From Mycolicibacterium cosmeticum (GTDB lineage: Bacteria; Actinomycetota; Actinomycetes; Mycobacteriales; Mycobacteriaceae): DNA of 64,000 bases. The position numbers and the translations under genes were made by a program. The DNA is taken from assembly GCA_016197365.1 (NCBI GenBank), contig JACPVS010000021.1, positions 483,276-547,275 of the forward strand, read 5' to 3'. Numbering within the stretch: the stretch's first letter is position 1; every line of letters begins with the position of its first letter. This document shows, one piece after another, positions 44,354 through 53,664 of this stretch. The notes under the pieces were generated by a model, which did not search any database, was not told where the DNA came from, and saw only the letters and a list, made by a program, of their open reading frames with translations.

Positions 44354-44488
44354 CCCGTTGGCATCACCGTGCGCCGATCTCTTGAACCCCCAGGGCAGCA
44401 CCGGACACTGGGACGGGCCGGTAACACCGTCGCGGAATGGTCGTCACGGCGCGCACGTTGTCGGTGAGACCACGCAGGAAAGTGCTAC

Positions 44489-45655
44489 ATGGGAAAGCGA
44501 GACCCTGTGCCCGATCCACACCTCATCCACCTGGCCGTCGCCCTGGACAGTGCAGGGTGGCACCCGGCCGCCTGGCGCGAGCCCGACGCCCGCCCCGACG
44601 ACCTGCTCACACCCCGGTACTGGGCCGATCTGGTGGGCACCGCCGAGCGAGGCCGACTCGACCTGGTGACCTTCGAGGACAGCCTGGCCCTGCAGTCCGA
44701 TCACCCGTGGCGGGCCGACGAACGCACCGACCGGGTGCGTGGGCGCCTTGACGCCGTGCTGATCGCGTCCAGGGTAGCGCCCACCACCAGCCACATCGGC
44801 CTGGTCCCCACCGCGATCGCCACCCACACCGAGCCGTTCCACCTGTCCAAAGCCATCGCCACCCTGGACTACGTGAGTTCCGGACGCGCCGGCGTGCGGG
44901 TGCAGGTGTCGTCGAACCCCGAGAGCGCGAAACATTTCGGACGCAACGGCACCGAGGATCTGATCGGCGAGGCCGCCGACTACATCGAGGTGGTGCGCCG
45001 GCTCTGGGACAGCTGGGAGGACGACGCCGAGATCCGCGACGTCGGCACGGGACGCTTCGTCGACCGGAACAAGTTGCACTACATCGACTTCGAGGGCGCC
45101 CACTTCTCGGTGAAGGGGCCGTCCATCACGCCGCGCCCGCCCCAAGGTCAGCCGATCGTGGCCGCACTGGGTCATGTCGACCCGGTGTATCAGTTGATCG
45201 CGGGCGGCACCGACCTCGGCTTCGTCACACCGCACAGTCCCGCGGAGACCACGGCCCTGGTCGACACCATCGCTTCGCGGCGGCCCGACGGCCGGGCGCC
45301 GGTGCGGGTGTTCGCCGACCTCGTGGTGTTCCTTGCCGACACCGCCGCGGCCGCGCGTGACCGCAAAGCGCGCCTCGATGAGCGTCTGGGTGCCGAATAT
45401 CGCAGCGACGCCGAGATATTCGTAGGCACCGCGACCGAGCTGGCCGACCTGCTGCAGCAGTGGCATGCCGCCGGCGCCGACGGGTTTCGGCTGCGTCCGG
45501 CCACCCTGCCGCACGATCTGGTGCAGATCACCGACGCACTGGTCCGCGAACTACGCCGCCGCGGTGTGTTCCGCGAGCACTATCAGGGCAGCACGCTGCG
45601 CGACCTGCTCGGTCTGCCCCATCCCGTCAACCGATACGCAGGAGTATCCCGATGA
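44489..45655 (+). CDS. LLM-class FMN-dependent monooxygenase (SnaA/NtaA-like)
   Basis: This 388-residue luciferase-like enzyme is of the NtaA/SnaA/DszA type, with FEDSLALQSD, TTSHIGLVPTAIATHTEPFHLSKAIATLDYVSSGRAG (in parts) and the long insertion before HYIDFEGAHFSVKGP. The C-terminus ends with GVFREHYQGSTLRDLLGL, which the next gene also has. ATG 44489 follows AGGAAA; GTG 44507 is an alternative. Its stop overlaps the start of the following paralogue (ATGA), so the two are coupled and may form a multi-step or heteromeric monooxygenase. Confidence 0.87.
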   Translation: MGKRDPVPDPHLIHLAVALDSAGWHPAAWREPDARPDDLLTPRYWADLVGTAERGRLDLVTFEDSLALQSDHPWRADERTDRVRGRLDAVLIASRVAPTTSHIGLVPTAIATHTEPFHLSKAIATLDYVSSGRAGVRVQVSSNPESAKHFGRNGTEDLIGEAADYIEVVRRLWDSWEDDAEIRDVGTGRFVDRNKLHYIDFEGAHFSVKGPSITPRPPQGQPIVAALGHVDPVYQLIAGGTDLGFVTPHSPAETTALVDTIASRRPDGRAPVRVFADLVVFLADTAAAARDRKARLDERLGAEYRSDAEIFVGTATELADLLQQWHAAGADGFRLRPATLPHDLVQITDALVRELRRRGVFREHYQGSTLRDLLGLPHPVNRYAGVSR

Positions 45656-47016
45656 GCAAGCCCGTCAAGCAGATTCATCTGGCCGCCCACTTCCCCGGGG
45701 TCAACAACACCACGGTGTGGAGCGACCCCACCTCGGGCAGTCACATCGAGTTCAGCTCGTTCGTGCACTTCGCGCAGACCGCCGAGCGCGGCAAGTTCGA
45801 CTTCATGTTCCTGGCGGAGGGTCTGCGCCTGCGCGAGCAGAACGGGCTGATCTACGACCTCGACGTCGTCGGCAGGCCCGACACCTTCACGGTGCTCGCC
45901 GCGCTGGCCGCGGTGACCGAACACCTCGGGCTGACCGGCACCATCAACTCCACCTTCAACGAACCCTATGAGGTGGCACGGCAATTCGCCTCGCTGGACC
46001 ACCTGTCCGAGGGCCGCGCCGCGTGGAATGTCGTCACGTCCTGGGATGCCTTCACGGGTGAGAACTTCCGTCGCGGCGGCTACCTCGCCGAGGACCAGCG
46101 GTACTCCCGCGCGGAGAGTTTCCTGCACGCGGCGCAGACCTTGTTCGACTCCTGGCACGGCGACGAAATCGTCGCCGACAAGGACCGCGGCGTGTTCCTG
46201 TCCGATCCGAGGGCGGGCGCATTCGCCCTCCACGACGACCATTTCGACATCGCCGGCCGGTTCAACGTGCCGCGCAGCCCGCAGGGCCGACCCGTGATCT
46301 TCCAGGCCGGCGACTCCGACCACGGCCGCGAGTTCGCCGCGTCGTCGGCCGACGCCATCTTCTCCCGGCACGGCACCCTGACCGACGGGCAGGCGTTCTA
46401 CGCAGATGTGAAGGGCCGGCTGGCGAAGTACGGCCGGCGCCACGACCAGCTGCTCATCCTGCCCGCGGCGACGTTCGTCCTCGGCGACACCGACGCCGAG
46501 GCCGCCGACCTCGCCCACGAGGTGCGGCTGGCACAGGTCTCCCCCGCGACCGCGATCAAATTCCTTGAGCAACTCTGGAATCGCGATCTGTCCGACCATG
46601 ATCCGGACGGACCGCTACCCACGGTGGATCCGGTGGTCGGCGAGAACACCATCGCCAAGGGCCGGGCCAGTGTGCGGATCAACAGGGACCCCGTCGCCGT
46701 CGCCAACGAGTGGCGCGCCAAGGCCGAAGCCGAGAACCTCACCACCCGGGAACTCATCGTCGAGGTGACCGGGCGGCAGAGCTTCATCGGATCGCCTGCG
46801 ACCGTGGCCGAGTCGATCAACCATCTGGTGCAGTCCGATGCCAGCGACGGGTTCATCCTCGTCCCGCACGTGACGCCCACCGGGCTGGATCCGTTCGTCG
46901 ATACGGTGGTGCCGCTGCTGCAGGAGCGCGGTGTGTTCCGCACCGACTATGCGGGCACCACGCTGCGCGATCACCTGGGTCTGGCCGAGCCTGCCCGGCA
47001 ATCGAGGGCGAGTTAG
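45652..47016 (+). CDS. NtaA/DmoA-family FMN-dependent monooxygenase
   Basis: This 454-residue enzyme has IHLAAHFPGVNNTTVWSDP, EHLGLTGTINSTFNEPYEVARQFASLDHLSEGRAAWNVVTSWD (in parts), and the C-terminal GVFRTDYAGTTLRDHLGL. This subgroup includes nitrilotriacetate, dibenzothiophene-sulfone (DszA) and dimethyl-sulfide monooxygenases, which use FMNH2 from a separate reductase; none is nearby. A C-N or C-S bond cleavage is thus plausible. It overlaps the upstream paralogue by 4 bases. Confidence 0.9.
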   Translation: MSKPVKQIHLAAHFPGVNNTTVWSDPTSGSHIEFSSFVHFAQTAERGKFDFMFLAEGLRLREQNGLIYDLDVVGRPDTFTVLAALAAVTEHLGLTGTINSTFNEPYEVARQFASLDHLSEGRAAWNVVTSWDAFTGENFRRGGYLAEDQRYSRAESFLHAAQTLFDSWHGDEIVADKDRGVFLSDPRAGAFALHDDHFDIAGRFNVPRSPQGRPVIFQAGDSDHGREFAASSADAIFSRHGTLTDGQAFYADVKGRLAKYGRRHDQLLILPAATFVLGDTDAEAADLAHEVRLAQVSPATAIKFLEQLWNRDLSDHDPDGPLPTVDPVVGENTIAKGRASVRINRDPVAVANEWRAKAEAENLTTRELIVEVTGRQSFIGSPATVAESINHLVQSDASDGFILVPHVTPTGLDPFVDTVVPLLQERGVFRTDYAGTTLRDHLGLAEPARQSRAS

Positions 47017-47037
47017 CCGCCTCCTACTGTGGCAGCC

Positions 47038-47874
47038 ATGACCGAGGTACGGGAGATCGAGACGCCGCAGGGAGTGCTGCGCTACTACGACAGCGGCAGC
47101 GGACCGGTGCTGCTGTTCCTGCACGGCTCCGGCCCGGGTGTCACAGGGTGGCGCAACTTCCGCGGCCTGCTGCCCACCTTCGCGGCACAGCACCGCTGCC
47201 TGATCCTCGAGTTTCCGGGGTTCGGGGTGACAGCTGATTTCGGCGGGCATCCCATGGTGACCGCGCAGGGTGCGGTTGCGCCGTTCCTGGACGCCCTGGG
47301 TGTGGACCGGGTGGACATCGTCGGCAATTCGATGGGCGGTGGGGTCGGCATCAACTTCGCGATCCGCCACCCGGACCGGGTGGGCAAGTTGGTCACCATC
47401 GGCGGCATCGGTACCAACATCTTCAGTCCCGGCCCCAGCGAGGGCATCCGGCTGCTGCAGGAATTCACCGAAGACCCGACCCGCCAGCGCCTGGTCGACT
47501 GGCTGCGCTCGATGGTCTTCGACGAGAGCCTGGTGACCGACGAACTGATCGAGGAGCGCTGGCACCTGGCCACCGATCCGGACACCCTGGCCGCGGCACG
47601 ACGGATGTACGGCAAGGCCGCCTTCGCCGGAATGATGAAGGCCATGCGTGCCGCTGACGCGCCGATGCCGTGGGCGCAGATGCACAAGGTGGCGGCGCCG
47701 ACGCTGCTGACCTGGGGCCGCGATGACCGGGTCAGCCCCCTGGACATGGCACTCATTCCGATGCGGACCATCCCGAACGCCGAACTGCACGTGTTCCCCA
47801 ACTGCGGGCACTGGGCCATGATCGAGGCCAAGGCCGCCTTCGAGAGCACCGTGCTGGCGTTCCTGTCCCGCTGA
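47038..47874 (+). CDS. Alpha/beta hydrolase, C-C bond hydrolase-like (MhpC/HsaD type)
   Basis: This 278-residue protein has the oxyanion motif HGSGPG (29-34), nucleophile GNSMGG with Ser98, Asp in GRDDRVSP (about 229-230) and His258 in NCGHW, the exact pattern of meta-cleavage-product hydrolases such as BphD, MhpC and HsaD. It follows the monooxygenases by 21 bases. No extradiol dioxygenase is in the window, so the substrate may be a related vinylogous diketone or ester; this is inference. Confidence 0.85.
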   Translation: MTEVREIETPQGVLRYYDSGSGPVLLFLHGSGPGVTGWRNFRGLLPTFAAQHRCLILEFPGFGVTADFGGHPMVTAQGAVAPFLDALGVDRVDIVGNSMGGGVGINFAIRHPDRVGKLVTIGGIGTNIFSPGPSEGIRLLQEFTEDPTRQRLVDWLRSMVFDESLVTDELIEERWHLATDPDTLAAARRMYGKAAFAGMMKAMRAADAPMPWAQMHKVAAPTLLTWGRDDRVSPLDMALIPMRTIPNAELHVFPNCGHWAMIEAKAAFESTVLAFLSR

Positions 47875-48004
47875 TGGGCATTTACGCATCGGTGTCCGGG
47901 ACGGGATATCAAGCGGCAGCGTGGATTCTCCGCAAACCGGGTCCGACGATCCGACTGGGCGGCGATGATGGATACAGACCCGAGCTCGACGAGGAGCACA
48001 TGAC

Positions 48005-50293
48005 ATGACAGCGATCGAGAACAACGTTAGTTCCACCTCGGCATTCGACGACGATGTCGCGGCCACCCAGGCGTATTTCGACAGCCCGCGCTTCGAGGGC
48101 ATCACCCGGCTGTATTCGGCCCGCCAGGTCGCCGAGCAGCGCGGCACCATCCCGGCCGACTATTCGGTGGCTCGCGAGGCCGCGACGGCCTTTTTCCCGC
48201 GTCTGCGTGAACTGTTCGGTCAGAAGAAGAGCATCACCACCTTCGGCCCGTACTCCCCCGGCCAGGCCGTGACCATGAAGCGGATGGGCATCGAGGGCAT
48301 CTATCTGGGTGGCTGGGCGACCTCGGCGAAGGGTTCGATCAACGAGGATCCCGGACCCGACCTGGCCAGCTATCCGCTGTCTCAGGTGCCCGACGAGGCG
48401 GCCGGGCTGGTACGCGCCCTGCTGACCGCCGATCGCAACCAGCAGTACCTGCGGCTGCAGATGACAGCTGAGCAGCGCGCCAGCACACCTGCCATCGACT
48501 ACCGGCCGTTCATCATCGCCGACGCCGACACCGGCCACGGCGGAGACCCGCACGTACGCAACCTGATTCGTCGTTTCGTCGAATCCGGCGTGCCCGGCTA
48601 CCACATCGAGGACCAGCGTCCGGGCACCAAGAAGTGCGGCCACCAGGGCGGCAAGGTGCTGGTGCCCTCGGACGAACAGATCAAGCGGCTCAACACCGCC
48701 CGGTTCCAGCTCGATATCATGCGGGTGCCCGGCATCATCGTGGCCCGCACCGACGCCGAGGCGGCCAACCTCATCGACGGCCGCTCCGACGAGCGGGATC
48801 AGCCGTTCCTGCTGGGTGTCACCAACGTCAAGATTCCGCCGTACAAGTCCTGCTTCCTGGCGCTGACGCGGCGCTTCTATGACCTGGGCGTCACCGAGAT
48901 CAACGGGCACAAGCTTTATGCCCTGCCCGACGGCGAGTACGCCTCTGCCGAAGCCTGGTTGGATGCCCAGGGCATCCTGCGACTGGTCGCCGACGCCGCC
49001 GCGTCGTGGAAGGACAACCCGCGCCAGTCCCTGGACAAGCTGTTCGACGGGGTCGAGTCCGCATTCGTCGACGCCTGGCAGGACGATGCCGGGCTGCAAA
49101 CCTACGGCGACGCGGTGGCCGAACTGCTGGAGTTCCGGGAGCGCGAAGGCGAGCCACCGGCCACCAGCGCCAAGGAATGGCGAAAGTTCGCCAAGACCGC
49201 ATCGATGTATGTGGCCCGCGAGAAGGCCAAGGAGCTCGGCGCCGACGTGGCGTGGGATCCCGAGCGGGTGAAGACGCCCGAGGGCTACTACCAGATCCGC
49301 GGCGGCATCCCGTATGCGATCGCCAAGTCGCTGGCCGCCGCGCCGTTCGCCGACATCCTCTGGATGGAGACCAAGACCGCCGACCTGGCCGACGCCCGCG
49401 AGTTCGCCACCGCCGTGCACGCGGTGTACCCGGACAAGATGCTGGCCTACAACCTGTCGCCGTCGTTCAACTGGGACACCACCGGCATGAGCGACGACGA
49501 GATGCGGGCGTTCCCCGAGGAGATCGGCAAGCTGGGCTTCGTCTTCAACTTCATGACCTACGGCGGCCATCAGATCGACGGCGTGGCCGCCGAGGAGTTC
49601 GCCACCGCCCTGCGCCAGGACGGCATGCTGGCGCTGGCCCGGTTGCAGCGCAAGATGCGCCTGGTCGAATCTCCTTACCGCACACCGCAAACGCTCGTCG
49701 GCGGACCGCGCAGCGATGCCGCGCTGGCCGCGTCGTCGGGGCGCACCGCCACCACCAAGTCCATGGGCAAGGGCTCCACCCAGCATCAGCATCTGGTGCA
49801 GACCGAGGTGCCCAAGAAGCTGCTGGAGGAATGGCTGGCGCTGTGGGGCGAGCACTATCAGCTCGGCGAGACGCTGCGGGTGCAGCTGCGCCCCCGCCGC
49901 GCCGGTTCCGATGTGCTGGAGCTCGGTATCTACGGCGACGGCGATGAGAAGCTGGCCGACGTGGTCGTCGACCCGATCAAGGACCGGCACGGGCGCAACA
50001 TCCTGACGGTGCGTGACCAGAACACCTACGCCGAGAAGCTGCGCAAGAAGCGGTTGATGGACGTCATCCACCTGTGGCTGATCCACCGGTTCAAGCCGGA
50101 GATCGTGTACTACGTGACGCCCACCGACGACAACGTCTACCAGACCGAGAAGATGAAGAAGCACGGCATCTTCAGCAACGTCTATCAGGAGGTCGGCGAG
50201 ATCATCGTCGCCGACGTCAATCGGCCCCGCATCGAGGAGCTGCTGAACTCCGACCGGGTGGCGCTGGGCAAGTTGATCCGCAAGGAGGACTGA
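48005..50293 (+). CDS. aceA: Isocitrate lyase, long form (ICL2)
   Basis: This 762-residue protein cleaves isocitrate to succinate and glyoxylate, and long forms in mycobacteria also act on 2-methylisocitrate. The catalytic loop KKCGH has Cys211, with ADADTGHGG for metal and substrate. The extra C-terminal domain of about 150 residues (KLLEEWLALWGEHYQLGETL onward) is the mark of ICL2, known to respond to acetyl-CoA. In some M. tuberculosis strains the gene is split (aceAa/aceAb); here it is intact. A 130-base leader precedes ATG 48005, and the upstream hydrolase is separate. Confidence 0.95.
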   Translation: MTAIENNVSSTSAFDDDVAATQAYFDSPRFEGITRLYSARQVAEQRGTIPADYSVAREAATAFFPRLRELFGQKKSITTFGPYSPGQAVTMKRMGIEGIYLGGWATSAKGSINEDPGPDLASYPLSQVPDEAAGLVRALLTADRNQQYLRLQMTAEQRASTPAIDYRPFIIADADTGHGGDPHVRNLIRRFVESGVPGYHIEDQRPGTKKCGHQGGKVLVPSDEQIKRLNTARFQLDIMRVPGIIVARTDAEAANLIDGRSDERDQPFLLGVTNVKIPPYKSCFLALTRRFYDLGVTEINGHKLYALPDGEYASAEAWLDAQGILRLVADAAASWKDNPRQSLDKLFDGVESAFVDAWQDDAGLQTYGDAVAELLEFREREGEPPATSAKEWRKFAKTASMYVAREKAKELGADVAWDPERVKTPEGYYQIRGGIPYAIAKSLAAAPFADILWMETKTADLADAREFATAVHAVYPDKMLAYNLSPSFNWDTTGMSDDEMRAFPEEIGKLGFVFNFMTYGGHQIDGVAAEEFATALRQDGMLALARLQRKMRLVESPYRTPQTLVGGPRSDAALAASSGRTATTKSMGKGSTQHQHLVQTEVPKKLLEEWLALWGEHYQLGETLRVQLRPRRAGSDVLELGIYGDGDEKLADVVVDPIKDRHGRNILTVRDQNTYAEKLRKKRLMDVIHLWLIHRFKPEIVYYVTPTDDNVYQTEKMKKHGIFSNVYQEVGEIIVADVNRPRIEELLNSDRVALGKLIRKED

Positions 50294-50297
50294 GCCC

Positions 50298-51194
50298 TCA
50301 CCGCGCGGTGAGGAATTCGACGGCGGCGGTCAGCGCCGGGCGGTGCCGCAAGATGCGGTAGTGCGCCAGTCGCCCGAGTCCTTTCGTGGTCACCAGATTC
50401 GCCGCCGGCCAGGCGGCGGCGATGGCGGTGCTCGTCTCGTACGGGCTGTCGCGGTCGTCAGGATCGTGCACCAGCAGCAGCGGCGGGTTGCCCGGCCGGG
50501 CCGCCATTGCCGAGATGTCGGTGTCGAACAGCGGCATGCCCAGGCGCCGGTCGAGGCGGCGGTGCAGCCGACGGCGAATCCGTGGGCCGAATCCGTGACG
50601 ATCGGTGAAAAGGTCCAGATACAAAGAGAAGTCACCCATCGGGGCGAGGAACACCAGCCGCTCGGCCGCCATTCCCCTGGCCACTGCGAGCGCAGCGGCC
50701 TTGGCGCCCAGTGAGTGGGCGACGATCCCGCTGGCCGCGCCATGCTGGCGCACGACGGCGCTGACGGCCTCGGCGCACTCCAGGATGGTGGTGCGCCCCG
50801 GGGCGAGAGCGCCGGCCTCGGAGGCGTTGTGGCTGGGCAGGTCGAACGCGATGACCCGGTACCCGGCCGCGACGAGAGGTTTGACGAAGACGCCCATGTG
50901 CGCCCGGCAGCCGCCCCAACCGTGCACCAGGTACACCGGCGGGCCGTCACCCCACACTTCGCCGGCGATGCGGTGCCCATCCCACACGGCCTCCAGTGGC
51001 CGGCTCTCCGGAACCCCGGGCGGCATCCGCTGACTCAGCTCCACCATGGGCGGTGTGCACCACAGCTCGATCGCCCACCGCGCGCCCCAGCCCGGCGCCA
51101 ACCGTTCCAGCACCCCGAATGCCTTGCGCACCTTCGGCTCGACGGGCGGCTCGACGCCCGAGCCTGCCTCGTCCGGGTCGAGTTCGGTAGTCAC
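50298..51194 (-). CDS. Alpha/beta hydrolase, unknown substrate
   Basis: This 298-residue hydrolase has LVHGWGGCRAH, the nucleophile elbow AHSLGAKA and a late D in LLLVHDPDDRDSP. The oxyanion HGWGG and elbow resemble esterases and thioesterases. GTG 51194 fits the family; the frame runs into the neighbouring gene upstream. It begins 4 bases after the flavoprotein gene, so they are co-transcribed. An N-terminal region of about 60 residues precedes the hydrolase fold. It is convergent with isocitrate lyase. Confidence 0.8.
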   Translation of the reverse strand: MTTELDPDEAGSGVEPPVEPKVRKAFGVLERLAPGWGARWAIELWCTPPMVELSQRMPPGVPESRPLEAVWDGHRIAGEVWGDGPPVYLVHGWGGCRAHMGVFVKPLVAAGYRVIAFDLPSHNASEAGALAPGRTTILECAEAVSAVVRQHGAASGIVAHSLGAKAAALAVARGMAAERLVFLAPMGDFSLYLDLFTDRHGFGPRIRRRLHRRLDRRLGMPLFDTDISAMAARPGNPPLLLVHDPDDRDSPYETSTAIAAAWPAANLVTTKGLGRLAHYRILRHRPALTAAVEFLTAR

Positions 51195-51198
51195 GGGC

Positions 51199-52365
51199 CT
51201 ACAGCCCGAAGTGATCGTCGATGACACCCAGCCATACCTGGGCGGCGTCGATGGCCACTTTTTCACTGATGAACGCGTGTTGCGTCCCGGTGTAGATGTC
51301 GCGGAACCCGCGCTCCAGCCTGCTGCCCTCACGGATCGCGGTGGTTCCCGCGGCCAGATGCGCCCATTCCGCAGCCTCTTTGGCGACCGTGGTGGCGTAC
51401 ACCGCTGCCACCCGCATATCGGCGCGCATCGTCGGGGTCAGGTCGGCACCGGCGTCCACCTCGGACTCGACCGAGGTGAAGGTGTCCAGGATCAGCAGCC
51501 GGGCGGCCCGCCACGCCGCCACATGGTGGGCCAGCGCCTTCTGAAAGGTCTCTCGGCTGGCCAGGGAGGCCATGTCCGACATCCGGAATTTGGTGGCGGC
51601 CAGAGTCTGCACATCGTCGAGCATGCCCTTCGCCACGCCGAGTGCCCACGCCGCATGCCCGGCCGCGGTGACGGGCATCATGCCCATCCGGCCGGCAGCA
51701 CTGTTGCCGCGCAACGGGTCCCGGCTGAACAGCGCGAAGGTGCGCCGCTCCGGCACGAACAGGTCGGCGACGTTGTAGTCGTAGGAGCCCGTTCCCTTGA
51801 GCCCCTGCACGTGCCAGCCGTCGGTGAACGTCACCTCGTCTCGGGGCAGCACCGCGACCAGCAACTCGGGTACACCGTCACTGATCCAGCGGATCTCGCC
51901 ATCCTGCATCGGGATGAATCCGGCGGCGATGTAGGGGGCGTGCCCGGTGCCGGATCCGAAGTTCCACGAGCCGGTCAGCCGGTACCCGCCGTCGACGACG
52001 ACGCCTTGTCCGTTGGGGGCGAACTGTCCGCCCATGGTCACCCGGTTGTCGTGGTCGGTGAAGACCTCCGCGAAACCGTCGGCTGGCAGGTAGGTTGCCG
52101 CGGCGAACGACGAGGGCAGATTGGCGATGCCGACCCAGCCGAATGAGCCGTCCTGCCAAGCCATTTCCAGCCAGGTCTCGATCATGTCGGCAAAGGAGGG
52201 TTCGACGCCCCCGGCCTCGACGGGATTGAACGCCGTCATCAGCCCGCTGTCCCACATCGCGTCGACCACCGGCGCGCTCAGGGTGCGCAGTTGTTCCGAA
52301 GCGGCGGCCTCGCCGGCGACCAGGTCACGGAGCCCGACTACTGCCTCGATCGGTGTGGTGCTCAT
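51199..52365 (-). CDS. Flavin-dependent monooxygenase, acyl-CoA dehydrogenase fold (HsaA/DszC-like)
   Basis: This 388-residue protein has the acyl-CoA dehydrogenase fold but the sequence features of the group D monooxygenases: DGSFGWVGIANLPSSFAAATYLP, GGYRLTGSWNFGSGTGHAPYI, GTGSYDYNVADLFVPERRTF. Family members HsaA and DszC use FMNH2 or FADH2 from a reductase to hydroxylate phenols or sulfur atoms. The C-terminus with GTQHAFISEKVAIDAAQ replaces the GTSEIQ of dehydrogenases, supporting the call. It starts at ATG 52365, 39 bases after the MFS gene. Confidence 0.85.
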   Translation of the reverse strand: MSTTPIEAVVGLRDLVAGEAAASEQLRTLSAPVVDAMWDSGLMTAFNPVEAGGVEPSFADMIETWLEMAWQDGSFGWVGIANLPSSFAAATYLPADGFAEVFTDHDNRVTMGGQFAPNGQGVVVDGGYRLTGSWNFGSGTGHAPYIAAGFIPMQDGEIRWISDGVPELLVAVLPRDEVTFTDGWHVQGLKGTGSYDYNVADLFVPERRTFALFSRDPLRGNSAAGRMGMMPVTAAGHAAWALGVAKGMLDDVQTLAATKFRMSDMASLASRETFQKALAHHVAAWRAARLLILDTFTSVESEVDAGADLTPTMRADMRVAAVYATTVAKEAAEWAHLAAGTTAIREGSRLERGFRDIYTGTQHAFISEKVAIDAAQVWLGVIDDHFGL

Positions 52366-52404
52366 CGGCTGATCCTGTAGGTTCACCGGCCCGCTGGCAA
52401 GCAT

Positions 52405-53604
52405 TCATCGCGACGGCGTCGCACCGACCAGGTCGGCGGGCTCGTCCCCCAACCCCACCAGGGGGCCACGGACCCGGGCGAGGACGGGACTGAGCGCGGC
52501 CAGGGTCGCCAGGGCCACCGACACGACGACGGCCCCCGCGAATCCGTGCGCATCGGTGGCCAGGCCCGCGGTGGCCGTGCCGACTGCTCCGCCGACGAGC
52601 GCACCGCTGTTGAGCCATCCGAACGCCTCCGTCGCCGCGTGCTCGTCGACCGCGCGGGACACCATCAGGTAGAGCGCGGACAGGGCGGGGGCGAATCCCA
52701 GACCCGAGGCGAACAGCACGGCGAGCGCCACCGCATGGTTGTCGATGGCACCGAACAGCGCGGTCCCGGCGGCGACCAGCGCCAACGCCGCGGCCAGTCC
52801 GCGCAGTCCGATGTTGCGGTGCCCCAGCGTGATACCGCCCACGAGTGAGCCGAGGCTCGCCACCGCGATCGCGGTTCCGGTCAGGTAGCTGCCCACGCCG
52901 TAGCGCGCGACGACACCCACCTCCAGTGCGGTGAACGACGCGACCAGCGGCAGGCTGGTGGCGATGGCCAGGGCGACGGCCCGGTTTCCCAGGATGGCTC
53001 CGAAGCGGACGCCTCCATGGCTGGGCGCCGACGGCACTCGGCGGGCGCTGAACAGGAACCATCCGGTCCCCACCACCGTGACGACGGCCGCCGCTACCAA
53101 CGGCAGGGCGGTCGACAACAAGGCCGCCAGGGTCGTGACTGCGAGCGGGCCGACCACCCAGCACACCTCCTGCGCGGTGGTGTCGAGCGCAAACAGTGCG
53201 CGTAGTTTCGGGCCGGACACCAGATAGGGGTACAACGACCGCACGACGGGTGCCAGCGGCGGCACCGAGACGCCGATCAGGATCCCCAGCACCAGCAGCG
53301 CAACGGGGGCGGACCCGGCGGCCGCGAGGGTAACCAGCGACGCACCGTTCACGACGGCCGCCAGCATCAGGATTGCCGTCCGGTTCGATTTCCCGGCGAG
53401 CCGCGCGGTCAGTGGCATGGCGATCGCCTCGGCGACACTCATGCCGGCCACCACCGCTCCCGCGAGCGCGTAGGACCCCGTCCTGGATTGAACATGCAGC
53501 AGGATCGCCAGCGACAGCATGCCCATCGGCAAACGCGCGAACGTCTGCGAGACGACGACGCCGAGAAGCGCCGGGGTTCGGAGCAGTCCGACATACACCT
53601 TCAC
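52405..53604 (-). CDS. MFS transporter
   Basis: This transporter of about 399 residues has 12 predicted helices with a short central loop (SARRVPSAPSHGG) and MTARLAGKSNR-type loop as PLTARLAGKSNRTA. I prefer GTG 53604, because the -10-like TACAGT lies 7 bases upstream and a 24-base operator covers the stretch between this and the ATG at 53646; the longer start would put the operator inside the gene. It is divergent from a TetR regulator, suggesting a drug or metabolite exporter repressed by it. Confidence 0.8.
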   Translation of the reverse strand: MKVYVGLLRTPALLGVVVSQTFARLPMGMLSLAILLHVQSRTGSYALAGAVVAGMSVAEAIAMPLTARLAGKSNRTAILMLAAVVNGASLVTLAAAGSAPVALLVLGILIGVSVPPLAPVVRSLYPYLVSGPKLRALFALDTTAQEVCWVVGPLAVTTLAALLSTALPLVAAAVVTVVGTGWFLFSARRVPSAPSHGGVRFGAILGNRAVALAIATSLPLVASFTALEVGVVARYGVGSYLTGTAIAVASLGSLVGGITLGHRNIGLRGLAAALALVAAGTALFGAIDNHAVALAVLFASGLGFAPALSALYLMVSRAVDEHAATEAFGWLNSGALVGGAVGTATAGLATDAHGFAGAVVVSVALATLAALSPVLARVRGPLVGLGDEPADLVGATPSR

Positions 53605-53611
53605 CAGGCCG

Positions 53612-53635
53612 ACTGTACCGTCCAGACGGTACAGT
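53612..53635. promoter_or_regulatory. 24-base palindrome, operator of the TetR/MFS pair
   Basis: Two perfect 11-base arms (left arm ACTGTACCGTC) are separated by two bases. The palindrome covers the likely -10 of the MFS gene (reverse TACAGT) and the -35 region of the TetR gene, so one bound TetR dimer pair could repress both. The length is typical of TetR operators. Confidence 0.75.
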
Positions 53636-53652
53636 TCGAAATCCATTTACCG

Positions 53653-53658
53653 TAAACT
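53653..53658 (+). promoter_or_regulatory. -10 element (TAAACT) of leaderless tetR transcript
   Basis: TAAACT fits TAnnnT and is followed by 6 bases and then ATG 53665, so the TetR transcript should be leaderless. Confidence 0.5.
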
Positions 53659-53664
53659 CTGCCG

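Noticed and set aside
47875..48004. RamB-type site before isocitrate lyase
   Set aside because: The only candidate (CGCAAAC) matches the RamB consensus too poorly to report.
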